This document shows positions 1-12,300 of a stretch of 64,000 nt of DNA, one piece after another. Every line of letters starts with the position of its first letter. Positions within the stretch are counted from its first letter, which is position 1. Position numbers and translations under genes: made by a program. This DNA is from Vitellaria paradoxa (lineage: Eukaryota; Streptophyta; Magnoliopsida; Ericales; Sapotaceae), in the NCBI GenBank assembly GCA_019916065.1, contig CM034241.1:11383223-11447222 (forward strand), given 5' to 3'. The notes beneath the pieces are model-generated. The model had not been told where the DNA came from and made no database searches. It saw only the letters and a program-made list of their open reading frames with translations.

Positions 1-188
1 TTTGACAACTTTTAACAAATTTTAGTAATTTATTAACTTAAGCAAGTTACTATAACTGAATAAAAAAATGACAAAATTTGATAATATTTTGTCAAACAAT
101 CAAGAAAAACTTTTGCTAGTTCCCCACTAATAATTAGGTTGCCGACGGTTCTTATGTTGCTATTTCTGGTCCCTATCAGCTGTACACT

Positions 189-192
<4 letters not shown>

Positions 193-224
<32 letters not shown>

Positions 225-330
225 TTACTCAGGTTCTTAATATAAAAATAACGTTTCAAAAGCCTCCAGTAACAACAAAACAATGCATGAGACACGCAAA
301 AAATAAATAAATAAATAAATAAATAAAATT
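193..330. repeat. (AAT)n and (AAAT)n microsatellites 3' of the OSC stop
   Basis: A pure AAT run lies at about 190-223 and an AAAT run at about 300-326. Both sit in the presumed 3' UTR or just past it. No clear polyadenylation signal could be singled out. Confidence 0.85.
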
Positions 331-394
331 GCGATACTTTTGATAAAGCAGTAGGCCAAATGACAGTCCAGATTACTTTTGATGTAGATTTTCA

Positions 395-505
395 TTAGGC
401 CTGAAGCACCTTACAGCGATACTCGCCCAAAGCCCAAATTGGGAAAATGTTTCGATATGCAGAATAAGAAATCATGCAGTTTTTGTTGAAGACCCCCATG
501 ATTTC
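395..505 (-). CDS. OSC: OSC exon 18, C-terminus (residues 720-755 and stop)
   Basis: [17 protein letters not shown] through YRCKVLQA, then TAA at 397-395. The polypyrimidine tract of its acceptor (GTGGCAG|GAA) is part of a (CT)n microsatellite. The protein ends LQA, one residue short of the common LQAP. Confidence 0.95.
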   Translation of the reverse strand, partial: EIMGVFNKNCMISYSAYRNIFPIWALGEYRCKVLQA

Positions 506-3500
506 CTGCCACAGAGAGAGAGAAAGAGAGAGAGAGAGTGAGAGAGGGAAGAATCAAAATCAAAACAATAATGAAAAACCTTAGTAAAAAATTCAACATT
601 AAGATGAACTTATTTGTCACACAAAAGTGAAGAACTTCCCCTTGTTTAATATTAATTTACATTCTCAAATAATCTATTGATTTACTAAAACTTCATGATA
701 ATAGGAGCCGTGACCCACACTGATACAAAAAATTGGAAATATCGTTCCACATACCAGTAAAGCAAGTGGAACTTTTCAAAAGTCATCGCCTGCTTCTATA
801 AAAATACATTTAAATTTCAATGAATGTTTATAGCCCAAATCAGTCAATAATATCAGAATCCAATAAGGTCCAACTTGCAGCTGACAGCTCCTAACTTTAA
901 TGCCTCTAGGAAGATTTGTTTTCGCTAATTAGCCCCTTTCAAAAGATGTTACATAATATATATATATATATATATCATTGGAAAGTACTTATATATAAAA
1001 AATTACATAAGGTATGCAAAGAAACTAGGCACAAGCCCCTTGCCCTTACAACTTATCAAAATTTCAGCATGCCAGCAGTAGCCAGCTTAACCTACTTAAC
1101 AGAAAGCTTCTAACCAAGCAACGCTTTGATAACCAATATACAAGACAACTATATTTTTAGAACATGAAGATCAACCAATGTATATTTGGTTCAAAATTTC
1201 CCATCTATTGCATTGCCGGGTTTGAGTCCCCAGTATTCCCAGAATTTAAACCAAGTCATATTGCAGGTTGAAAAACATTTGCATTTACAACATGTCATAG
1301 AAAACAATTTATTTACTTCTTGAATATGGAGTCTTAACGTTCCAATTAATAGAAATATACTTTCTACTCAATTCTCAACGTATCTCGTTAGTGTAGTTCT
1401 TTACAAAACTTGCGTGACAGAAGGAAAAACGAAGCTTTTCTAAGCAGTCTTTTTCTCAGTGTTGCATTTCACTATGTACAGATATATGCATAGATAAGCT
1501 TCCTATTTCTCTGAGCAGTATTTTTTGAAAGTGTTTCATTTCATTTTGTATCTACATGTATTCCACAACATTGCAATTCCACAAAAGATGAAGTGACATT
1601 AGGCATAATTTTGCAAGGTTACAATCTTTAAGTTCATGCAAATTGCAAAAATAACATAATAGCACCATATAAATTTTGAGAAATGCACAAAAATGATTCA
1701 TCTAGTCAAAGAAAGCCCTGAATTTGTTCCTTTCTTTATTTGGAAGGCAAATGTTCTAGAAATAGGTGGTTATAGAGGTGTGGTTATAGAGGTTTGGGTA
1801 ATATCAAGACTTTCCAGTCAAGTATGCCAGGCAGATTGCATTGCAGAATTACCTCCTGTGGAAAATCACCATCCTCCATTTGAGAATTTACTAAAAATCT
1901 TGCTGCACGGTGCAATGGTGATGGGTCTCTCTCGGCCTGACCAAAAATACAAATACATCTTCAGGAGAAGTATATGATCAACTACAGTAAAACCGATTAA
2001 ACACATTTATTGGTTGCACCCAGACGTGATTTGTCACAAGACAATTTGTTCCAACTTCCAACTTATAACAGTCTCTACAGAGCAGCAGGGCAGGGCTGAC
2101 TGTGAAAACAGTAACTGATTACCATCAAAATTTGCATTTTGGAAAGAAATATATACAACTTTCACACCAACATTTTAATGACTGATTTAACAATGAATTT
2201 AAGACAAGTTGTCATTGGGATTGGAGGTTAAAGTTCAAAGGCACCTTCATAACTGTTCCATGACAGTCTAAGACAAGCATTGACCAAACACTAATGTGTG
2301 TAATTTCTTAGCAAGCATAAAATCACCTAGGCTAACAATATATAAGTATATCACATGAATAAAGCAGCAAAATTGTATTATGACAATGTTTCAAAAACAA
2401 AGCTGACAGAATAGTGAAACCTAAATCAAGGAATATATAACCATTTATCTTTGACACAAAATTTAGCAATGCACATAGATATCTAAGAGCAAAGGATGCA
2501 ATTCAGAGTGTACAAAGATTGAAGGCATACCCTTGCTAAGGACTAGCAAGTAAAGGAGCTTGGTGCGAGACACCAACAATGTCAAAGATTAAAGCACTTA
2601 CAAATAATTCCTTATCATGGAACTGTGTTTTTGGAAAGCATAACTAAAATCAAATAAATCAATTGGTCTAACAAATTGAAATCAGGTGCACTTGCATCTT
2701 AGAGATCACAAATAATGCAATCCTGTTTTAACATTAATGGAAGTACTGCAAAAAAAATTGTTGAAATAAAAGAAGAAATAAAATATTGAAAAAAAAAGAG
2801 TTGTATTAATGTGTGTATTGAATACAATAGAATAGCAACCCTATTTATAGAGGTGCCAAAGTAGAATCAGAATAGAAATAGGAAACTAAATTAGAATAGG
2901 AATAGGAAACAATAAGAAAACCTATAATGAAAAGGAAAAGAATTTCCTAATTATAATTTCTAAATTTCTATATCTTATATATGTCAACACCCTCCCTCAA
3001 ACTCAGGATGAAAAATTAGATACCAACTTGAGTTTAGAGACTAAGAACTGGAAAACAGTTACGAATACGCTGTAGTTTTGAGAGATTACACGCCTTGAGA
3101 GATCATGAACATAGATTTGATTAGACGCCATAAGATCACGAGTCCAAATCTACTAACGCGCCTCGAGATCATAAAAAAACGTAGATCCAAATCTACTAAT
3201 GAGCCTCGAGAACACAAAAATGTAGATCACGAACCCAAATCTACTAACGTGCCTCGAGGTTACAAAAATGTAGATTACGAGCCAAAATCTACTTACGAGC
3301 CTCGAGGTCACAAAAATGTAGATCAGGGGGAAACGTGTTGAATGGCCAAAATACGCAAAGCCAAAAGCACAAGATAGCATGTGCATGTCTCCAAACGAGT
3401 GATTGGGGTCTTCAATAGAGAAACTGAAGCAGCAACAAATATCTCCAAAAGAGAAACTCAAAAGCCAAAAGCGCAAGATAACATGTGCATGTCTCCAAAC

Positions 3501-6285
3501 GAGTGATTGGGGTCTTCAATAGAGAAACTGAAGCAACAAGAAGTATCTCCAAAAGAGAAACTTGAAATTTAAAAATTGGGTAGAGGAGCAGCGGAGGCAG
3601 CGGCGACGCTAGGAAGGGCAACACTGGCAGCCAAAGATGTGGTTGTTGGATACCTAGTCTACCCAGGATCAAAAACTATAGGCTCTGATACCATGTTGAA
3701 ATAAAATAAGAAATAAAATATTAAAAAGAAAAGAGTTGTATTAATGTGTGTATTGAATATAATAGAATAGCAACCCTATTTATAGAGGTGACAAAGTAGA
3801 ATCAGAATAAAAATAGAAAACTAAATTAGAATAGGAATAGGAAATTATAAGAAAACCTATAATGAAAAGGAAAAGAATTACCTAATTATAATTTCTAAAT
3901 TTCTATATATTATATATGTCAACAAAAATATGTACCTGGCCAGCACCAATGAGGGCCAGCATAGCCCATCCAGTATTAACTACATGAGACCTGTCACCCT
4001 CAAGATTTGTATACACCTGAACAGAAAGCATCAAATGAATTATTGCTGAAGAAATATAATTAGAAGAAGCATTAATCCAAGCACTATATTTGAACAAGTA
4101 TTAATCCAAGCACCAGGGTGTTCAGTCGTTTTATGTAATAGCATTTTTTTTCCTTCCCTATTCCTAATTTGAAAAAGATTCCTTCTAGTATAAATACAAT
4201 CCATGGACAGCTCTATTTTGGTATCAAGTCATTCGATAAAACCCTATATATGGTATTAGAACAAGTCAATCCTGCACTGCAGCACAATCTTAGTCCAAAC
4301 CCTAACCATAGATAAGAAAAAGGAGTTAAATAAGTCACAAAAACTCAACCAAATCACTATTCCAGAACTTCTATTGTTGTTCCAGTGTTATTCCTATCAA
4401 AAACAAGCCTTCAAAGGTCACGGGTGACCACTGTTGTCAAGCCCATCACCGAAACATTACTGTCAATCACAATCAAAGTCCTGAATCTCAACCGATGCTG
4501 TAGCCTGTTAGAATATTTAGGAAATAATTGAAGGGAACAATTAGCAGGTTGTAATCTAGTTATTTTTGGTTATTAGCATATACGATTATTCTGGTTTCCT
4601 TTTCTTGTAACTCAATGTTCATTATGAATACAGTATTAGGGAGAGGAAGAATAGACATCTCTTTCTCTCAATTTTTCTTCTATTTTTCTTCTTCACTTAT
4701 TCTATTTTTCTTCTTTGACTTGGTATCAGAACAATCTTTCCTTCAAAAAAAAAAAAAAAAAAAAAAAAAGGGAGGGGCCGAAACCCTAACGAAGCATCGA
4801 CTGGTACTTATAGCCGACGGCTTTTTCGGCGGTTCTTGTTGATTGGCGGCTCTACCTCGTGCCTTGGCCTTCGTCAGCGACCATCATCAGCGAAGGGCCA
4901 TTGCCTCATCGTTGTTGAAAGCTTCTTGATGTCGTGAACTAGTCGGATGATTTTTGCGGTCGCATTGTTCTTTGTTCCTGATGTTGTGTTGCTCGTTCAG
5001 TCCTGTTCGGGATTGAGATCGTTGCTCAGTTCATTGATCGTTGCTTGGATTTGGAGTAGTTAATCTCCGCCTGGGTTCCTCGTCACCTGGAGCTTCTCGG
5101 CACCTGGGATCTTCACTGTTTGTTTCGTTGCCTAGAGCTGTTCGTCGCTTGGGTTCATTCGCCGTTTCTTTTTTATTGCTCTTTGATCATCGATTGATCT
5201 TTCAATTGGTCTCGTACTGTATTTGACCTTTCAATTGATCGTTGTTTGTTTCGATTGATCATCGATTAGATTGAGCCGTTGATCTAACTGACGTCGTGCA
5301 AGCTCGTCGATTGCTCTTTGGCTAGATTCGTCTATTAGCTATTTTGTTGTTTTCTGATTAATCCTTGGTCGACTACATTAGGTCTCACTTCAAGAAATTT
5401 GTTTTGCGATGGCTTTTAATGATAATAAGATTATTGGTACAAACTCTCCTTCTATTGTACCTATTATTCCAGTTGATAGTCTCCCCAAGTCAATTGTTTG
5501 TGAAAAATTGAATGGAGCTACCAATTATTTAACTTAGGCTCATGTTGTTCATATATTTCTTATCGAACGACAGTGGGAAAAATTTATTACAAATCCTCCT
5601 CCAGATTCAACATCTCCCACTTACTCAATGGCATGCTAATGACACTGTTGCTATGAGTTGGTTATGGCACAGTCTTGAGCCTTCCATGTTTCGTACAGTA
5701 ACTTTGTGTAATACATCTAAGGCAATCTAGGATTCTCTAGCTGATTCATTTTCTCAGCATAATAATATTTCAGAGATTTTTGAGGCCTACAAGCAACTAT
5801 TTTCCTTCTGACAGAGAGACTGATCCCTATCTGATTATTATAGTACTCTTAAAGCTCTTGGTGATCACCTCTTACAGCTTCGACCTTTTCCCAAGACTAA
5901 GGAAGAAATAATACGACAGTGGGATGAGCTTATGACTATTTTTTTTGATGCGGAACAACGATTGAAAGTAAAGAAAGAATAGATTGAAAGCAAAGAAAGA
6001 ATAGATTGAAAGCAAGAGAAAGAAGAAAATAGAGAAGAAGAGAAGAAGAGTTAGAAGAAAAGAGGGGAAAGAAAAACACAGCCACCAATATTATTAAATC
6101 AATCAATCAAAATCATTCCTCTTCTGTTAACCCTAATTAGGGTTTAAATAGAAAACATCATGGGCCTAACACAAAAGGCCTAAAATAAAATAAACCGATA
6201 CTAAAATAGCCCAAAAACAAATGAGTCTAAATGACCTCTAATAATATAAACTCATTATTAATAAAGCCCAAAACAAATGGGCCCA

Positions 6286-6319
<34 letters not shown>

Positions 6320-9300
6320 GAAATAAAAATCTAGATGATGTCCTCATCACTTTTACTTGTTGGGCTGAATGATAATCTTCGCAATTACAGAGATCAGTTT
6401 TTGGCTGGAGAAACTATTCCCCCTTAGCCAGTGCTTATTCCAGATTGCAACGCTCTTCCTTGGTTCAGCATCATTCAGTATCTTCTACTTCCAGTAGAAC
6501 TGATTGTACTGCCTTGGTAAATAGTGGTCGTGGTGGCTCTCAGGGTAGATCTCATGGTGGAGGTCGCGGTTCTCGTAGTAGCTCTCGTAATCGTGGTCGC
6601 AGTTCAGGACGTGTCTCTAAGAAGTGTGATCATTATGGTGGTACCAATCACACTAAGCCATACTACTGGAAGAAATATGGACGTCCTAATCAAACTCATC
6701 ATGTTATTACTAACTCTACTGGTTCTGAAGTAGTTTCTAGAACTACTGTTGGCTTAAGTGATCCTGCTAATTCTAGAGCCATCTCTCAAAGTCCTTTCTC
6801 TCCTACTGAGTTGGATGCTATTGTGCAGCCTCTTCACATCTCTCGCTCTTCCAGTTCCGCTGCTACTTTGGCTCACTCAGGTAATCATGCTTATTTTTCC
6901 TCCTCATCTACTCCACAGTGGGTTCTTGACTCTGGTGCTAGTTCTCATATATCAGGTATTCCTTCCTTATTTTCTCATCTAACTACTACTACTTATCATC
7001 TTACCTTGGCTGATGGGTCCTCCCAGTTTGGGGTTAGTAAAGGACACCTCAAACCTTCATTATTCTTATCTTTACCTTCAAGTCTTTACGTGCCTAACTT
7101 TTCTTTTAACTTACTATCTGTTAGTCAATTAGCCAAACTCCTAAACTGCTCCATAACTTTCTCTCCATCTTCTTGTGTTTTTCAGGATCTCAGGACGCAG
7201 AGGAGGATTGTTTAAGGATGTGAGCAGGATGGTCTCTATTACCTTGATCTTACCAACTGATTACGCTTGAAAAGTGTAATTACAAACTCTATATTTAGAT
7301 ACATTATAATGCATTTGAATGGTTAAATTTAAAGTTTTGACATTATTTTGTAACTTACAAGTTTTATTATCTTATTTGTAGGGAAATGGATGAGAAAAGC
7401 GAAGTTACCAGTGTTAGAGAGGGCTTAGAAGATAAAAGAGAAGTTGTGGTTCAAGCTTCATCAAAGATTGTTTGGACCAACCTAAGGACTCAGAGCGAAT
7501 GAGAAAGAAAAATGGAGCAACCAAGGTTCTGGGGTCCAGACCCCTCCCCAAAGGTCCGGACCACAATAAAGGAATTTGAGAAATTGATGTTCTAGGGTCC
7601 AGACCCCTCCCCAAAGGGTCCAGATCCCAGCAAAGCCCTGGGCGTGCATTTTACTTCGTTTTTCTAGGGTTTTTCTTCACCTATATATATCACCTTCGTA
7701 CGGCTGAACAAAAGACGTCTCCCTAATACTTTTTAATATATTTCTTGAGAGCTTTGAGTGTTTTTACATTGTTTTAAGAGAAGATTTATGGATTTATTCG
7801 ATGTTTGCTTGTTCTTGGTCGCATAACTCTTTCATTACGTAGTTTCAGAGTTACTTTCCATGTAAGTTGACTTTCGTTTCATTAATTTAATATATGATTT
7901 ATTGTTTTCTAGTGGTAGATCTAATGTTCATGCTTATGTTTATTGCTTTCGTTTTGTTTAAAACCATGTTAGCGTAGAAACCCTAGTTCTTGGTTTACGA
8001 ATTAAGGAAGGGTAGTTCATGAAACACTCTAGGGTGTACGTAGACCTTTCGCATGGGTTGCGAAAGCACATGCGAAGGTCTCTACGATTTTAAAACCTAT
8101 TTTTACTTAATTCGAAAACATTCGAAAACAAAAGTCTTTAATCATATTCGTTTGAAGTCACTGATACTGATTTTTGGGTTAAATGTTCTTTACACTTTTG
8201 AAACAAGTTGAAAATAGGATTCAATCTCAATTTTGATTTCGTTTGTTTAGAAAACCTTTGGAAACAAAGATCTTTAACCATATTCGCTTGAAATCACTGG
8301 TACTGATCTTTGATTTTAACGTTTTTAACACTTTTTAAACAAAACCCTAATTCAGAATTGAACCTAAACACCCCAGAGTGAAGTAGTGAAATACTTGGAC
8401 TTGTGAGTTGAATCAAGAACCATTTTTACTATTGAGTTTCATTATTCAATTTAATTCTTTGCAATATTTAATTTTCCTTAAATTTTAGAATTTAATTTGA
8501 GTTTAAATTTACAAAATTGCATTGTTGAACTTCCTTAATAGAATTAATTTAATTTTAGCTTAAATTTTGATTTTGCAAAACCTTAGGAATTAGTTCCAAT
8601 TGAATATCAAACTTTAGTTACGTTAGGTTTTAAATTTGTCTTACAACCTAGAAACTGAATAATATAGGCTCCCTGTGAATTCGACCTCAAACTCACCGAG
8701 TTAAAACTGCGACTACCGTCTTGCACTTGAGAGGTAAAACCCGAACACAATTTAAGGTCGGTCACCAACTTCTCTCCATCTCATTCAGCTTTTCATGTGT
8801 CTGATTTGCCTCTTTAGTGGTATTGTCGACTGGGTCATCCATATTTATCTCGACTGAAGCTTGTCGTTTTTGGTCTTAGTTCTATCTCGAGTCTACAATG
8901 TGAAGCTTGTCAATTGAGAAAGCATCACCGTAGTTCTTTTCCTCGTAGTAGTCATGGTCGTGAGTCTGAACCTTTTTCTATAGCCCATACGGACATTTGG
9001 GGAGTCTGAACCTTTTTCTGTTTACTTTTTAAGTCTTTCTTCTTGATATAAAAAAAAAGGCGTTTTATTTTATTTGATTTTTGTCTGTTTTTATTTTTCT
9101 AGTTAAAAAAAAAATAGTGAGATTACCTACTTCATGGATTCGTTCCAGAATGACACAATAAAATGACAACTGGCTCAAATCCTTTCCTCTTTGCAAGAGA
9201 CACAATATCAATTTGTTGCTATTCAACAAAATGTCAAAACTTAACTACTAGGTTGGATAACCGTGAGAGGTCTCATTATTTGTTCGTGTCCCAAAATTGG

Positions 9301-12300
9301 AGTCGCATACTTGGAATAATGACAAGATGCATTATAACATGACCACGAGAATTAGATTGATGTGTTGAGTCAATGGAATTGCCTAATGCAAGCTAATTGT
9401 TTCATAACTGAATATGTAGCTCAATTTGACAAATTTCAGAGGAATGTTATATATTTAATGATGAGGCCATCATATTGAATAGGTTTATGCAACCTACACA
9501 TTGACCTTAGAAGGGAATTTTACCTTAGGGTTATCACAAAACTTGACCATGCTTACACTTTTGTCCAATAATATGAGTTGCTCATTTGGAAACCCGATGG
9601 GCCACTCCAATGTATTATCTTCTCTCAAGTCAAGTGCTACCATTAGATTCAGAGCTGGTGCTAGTTCCTACTCCTAGTGCTCCACCAATGAGCATTAAAG
9701 AAAACAAGGTCATACAGGAATATGTAAAGAAGCTTGATAAGAATCAACTTGAAGGGTTGGTTTATAAGCCTAACCTTGAGAATCAACTAAAAGTGTTGGT
9801 TTATAAGCCTAACCTTGAAGAATTTTGGGATTTAGGTGAAAATTTTGATAACCAACTCTCTGATAATTTGGCTGTTGATATGCCTAGCACTGAGACACCA
9901 CCTAAGGCGTTTGACCCAATCAATGAGACAGAAGCTATTGAGGTGCATCTAACAATACAAAATTTTAACTGTAAGCATGAAGAGTTTGTTGATTTCGGTG
10001 ATGTTGTGCCACTTCTAGAAACTATCCAGATCAATGAAAAATCTTCCTCACTGAAAATCTTGAAATTGCTATATCTCAACCAGAGTTACAAACCGTGCCT
10101 CATTACTATAGTGTCCATTAGGATTTTGTCATCTGCATCGCATTGTCCCTCTTAAAGGTTAATTCACTTTTAGAATTGTTTCAAAGTCAGTAGGACATCT
10201 CACCAGAATTGAGATTCTTCCACCTCAAGAGAATTGGTTGGGACAACCAAGTTCCTACTGCCCCTTACACGCTTTCATAAACTTTTGAGAGAAGCCGGTG
10301 CCTCCAATCTATTCATGGCCTGGTGATTGAAGAAATGATTGTTTGATTTTCAACTCAACAGAATCGAGTTACTTCCCTTGGAGTATTGGTGGAACATTAA
10401 CTACTTAAATAGGTGTATTCCCCTTAAATTGTCTCTTGATCTCCCCTAAGATAATCTTCCCTAGGATGTGTCATTTGGTTTGGTTTTGTTTTGTTATTTT
10501 TTTTTTAATATAATGGTTGCATGCATTACTCGTTATTGTGTATTAAGTTTATGGAAATGAATTATGAACAGCCCATGAGCTAATGTTTCTTTCCCCATTC
10601 TTCTCTTTAGCTTAAGTCTTCTCTCATTGGCTATTGCCTCTCCTCTTTGCTAAATTCTTAATGTAGACTGGATGGCATTGGATTATTTGGAAAGGAAAGA
10701 TCATGAAAAGAAATCTTCTGGTTAGTGCCATTTCAGCTACAATATCCATTTTGGCATTATAATGTCCATTCCTAGTATTTTTTCAAGATAGACACGTTTT
10801 CACACCTATAGTCGTGACAGATGGCCTTTAAAGCTTAATTTTACCATTTCAGCATTTATTTCTTATGTTTTTTAATTTTTACACATTATTTTTATTTTCT
10901 AATTAAGTTAGGAACTTTCTTAGGCTAAGTAGTTATTTTGTTTCATAATTTTGCATTATTCTATTCTTATTAGCATTTCTTTTGTCTATTTAAAGGGTTG
11001 TAAGCCTTTTAAGCAAGACGCATTATGATGAATAAAAATTTCGTGCATATTTCATGGACATTCTCAGACTATACCGAGAGGTACACAGTCCATCTGCTCT
11101 ACCATTTTTGATTTGTAAGCTTCCTTGCATCAATTAATATCAGAGCCATCCATGGCACCACAAGGAACTGAAAAAGGCCGCGGTGCTAGTCAGAAGGCTG
11201 CTACTCTTGATCATGTCTCGGAACGCAATGAAGTCGCTTGGGAGATGCGATGGGAGAAGTGTTTCCAGCGATTAGAGAACATACTCAAAACATTAGCCCA
11301 ATAGTTTTCTGCTTTTGCTACCACTGGAAATCAACTTCCAAACCTAACTATGGATCATTCTTCAACAGATGAAGACTATCTAGATGGGGAGTCTACATTC
11401 AATCCTTTTGGCACTCACGTGCCTAGGAAGAGAACTGGATACCAGGAAATTCATCCACGTGATTCTCATCGCTAGGAAACTGGCCTGAAGATTAATGTAC
11501 CACAATTTTAAGAAGGGCAGTCAGCAAAATAATTTCTTGATTGGCTTAACAATGTAGAAGAGATTTTGTAATTCAAGGAAATACCAAAGCATAAGCAAGT
11601 ACCTTTGATTGCAACCAAGCTTAGAGGGCAGACCACAGCATGGTGGCAGCAACTAAAGTTATCCTAGGTGTTGTAAGAAAAAATAAAATCTGCTCATCAG
11701 AGAAGATGAAGAAGCACATGCATGATGTGTTCCTTCCACACAACTATGCCTAGTTGATGTTTTAAATGATTCAGAACTTGCAGCTAGGTTCTAGCATGGC
11801 AGATGACTATACCACTGAATTCTACCAGTTTGATTACCCGAAATGATCTCACTGAATTTATGACCAATTAGTTTCACGATACATTAGGGGATGACGACCG
11901 TAGTTTCAAGATACCCCAAACCTATTTGACCTATTTTCCGTATCAAACACACATCAACGAGCCTTGCATCATGATAGATAGTTTGCCCGTAAACCAATAA
12001 GGGTTTCATGGAGCAGTGTTACTAAAAGAAACATAGTAGCTCCGGTAGCCACAAGTCAGAGATTAGGACCATCACACATTACAGCAAGAATACCTGTGGT
12101 CCAGAACAATGAACCCCCCAAAAACAGCTACAGGGATGTGCTACAGGAAAGAGTCTATTCATTTCTAAGGCAGAGGGAGTAGACTAGAATGAACAGTTCG
12201 AACAAGATCCTACTTATGAGAATGTTGCTGAAATTAATTACCCAAAAAAAAAAAAATGTTGCTGAAATTGTGGAAGAATAGGTAGTAGGCGATAAGGGAC

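Larger units (their letters stand above)
2759..3924 (-). mobile_element. TRIM-like LTR element (non-autonomous, copia-type PBS)
   Basis: It is 1166 bp with two 231-bp LTRs (2759-2989 and 3694-3924) bounded by TGTTGA and TCAACA, flanked by the perfect 5-bp duplication AAAAT (2754-2758 and 3925-3929). On the minus strand the LTR at 3694-3924 is followed by TGGTATCAGAGCC, the initiator-Met tRNA primer site. A purine tract (TTTGAGGGAGGG) precedes the other LTR. No retroviral protein is encoded. Its ~700-bp interior is built largely of tandem repeats. The LTRs differ at roughly ten positions by eye, so it is not brand new. Each LTR has TATAAATA on the gene strand. Confidence 0.9.
4506..9003 (+). 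mobile_element. Ty1/copia relic (LTR, gag, protease, start of integrase) with two nested LTRs
   Basis: The LTR at 4506-4720 begins TGTTAGAATAT and is followed by TGGTATCAGAA, a slightly altered primer site. Gag-like sequence follows from 5409 with several stops. An intact stretch at 6445-7215 has a broken zinc knuckle and the protease motif [11 protein letters not shown]. The pre-integrase and integrase start ([28 protein letters not shown]) appears at 8765-9003, where the element stops. It is interrupted at 5946-6349 and 7258-8764. It is closely related in protein sequence and LTR ends to the copia element at 24360-29706. No 3' LTR is present. Confidence 0.85.

Noticed and set aside
411..620. 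Minus-strand 69-codon frame
   Set aside because: It overlaps exon 18 in a wrong frame; the real product there is the OSC C-terminus.
3105..3340. CRISPR-like spaced repeat
   Set aside because: Units are diverged head-to-tail copies without unique spacers, in a plant LTR element.
3105..3476. Repetitive frames on both strands (about 78 and 107 aa)
   Set aside because: They arise from the 49-bp tandem array inside the TRIM-like element.
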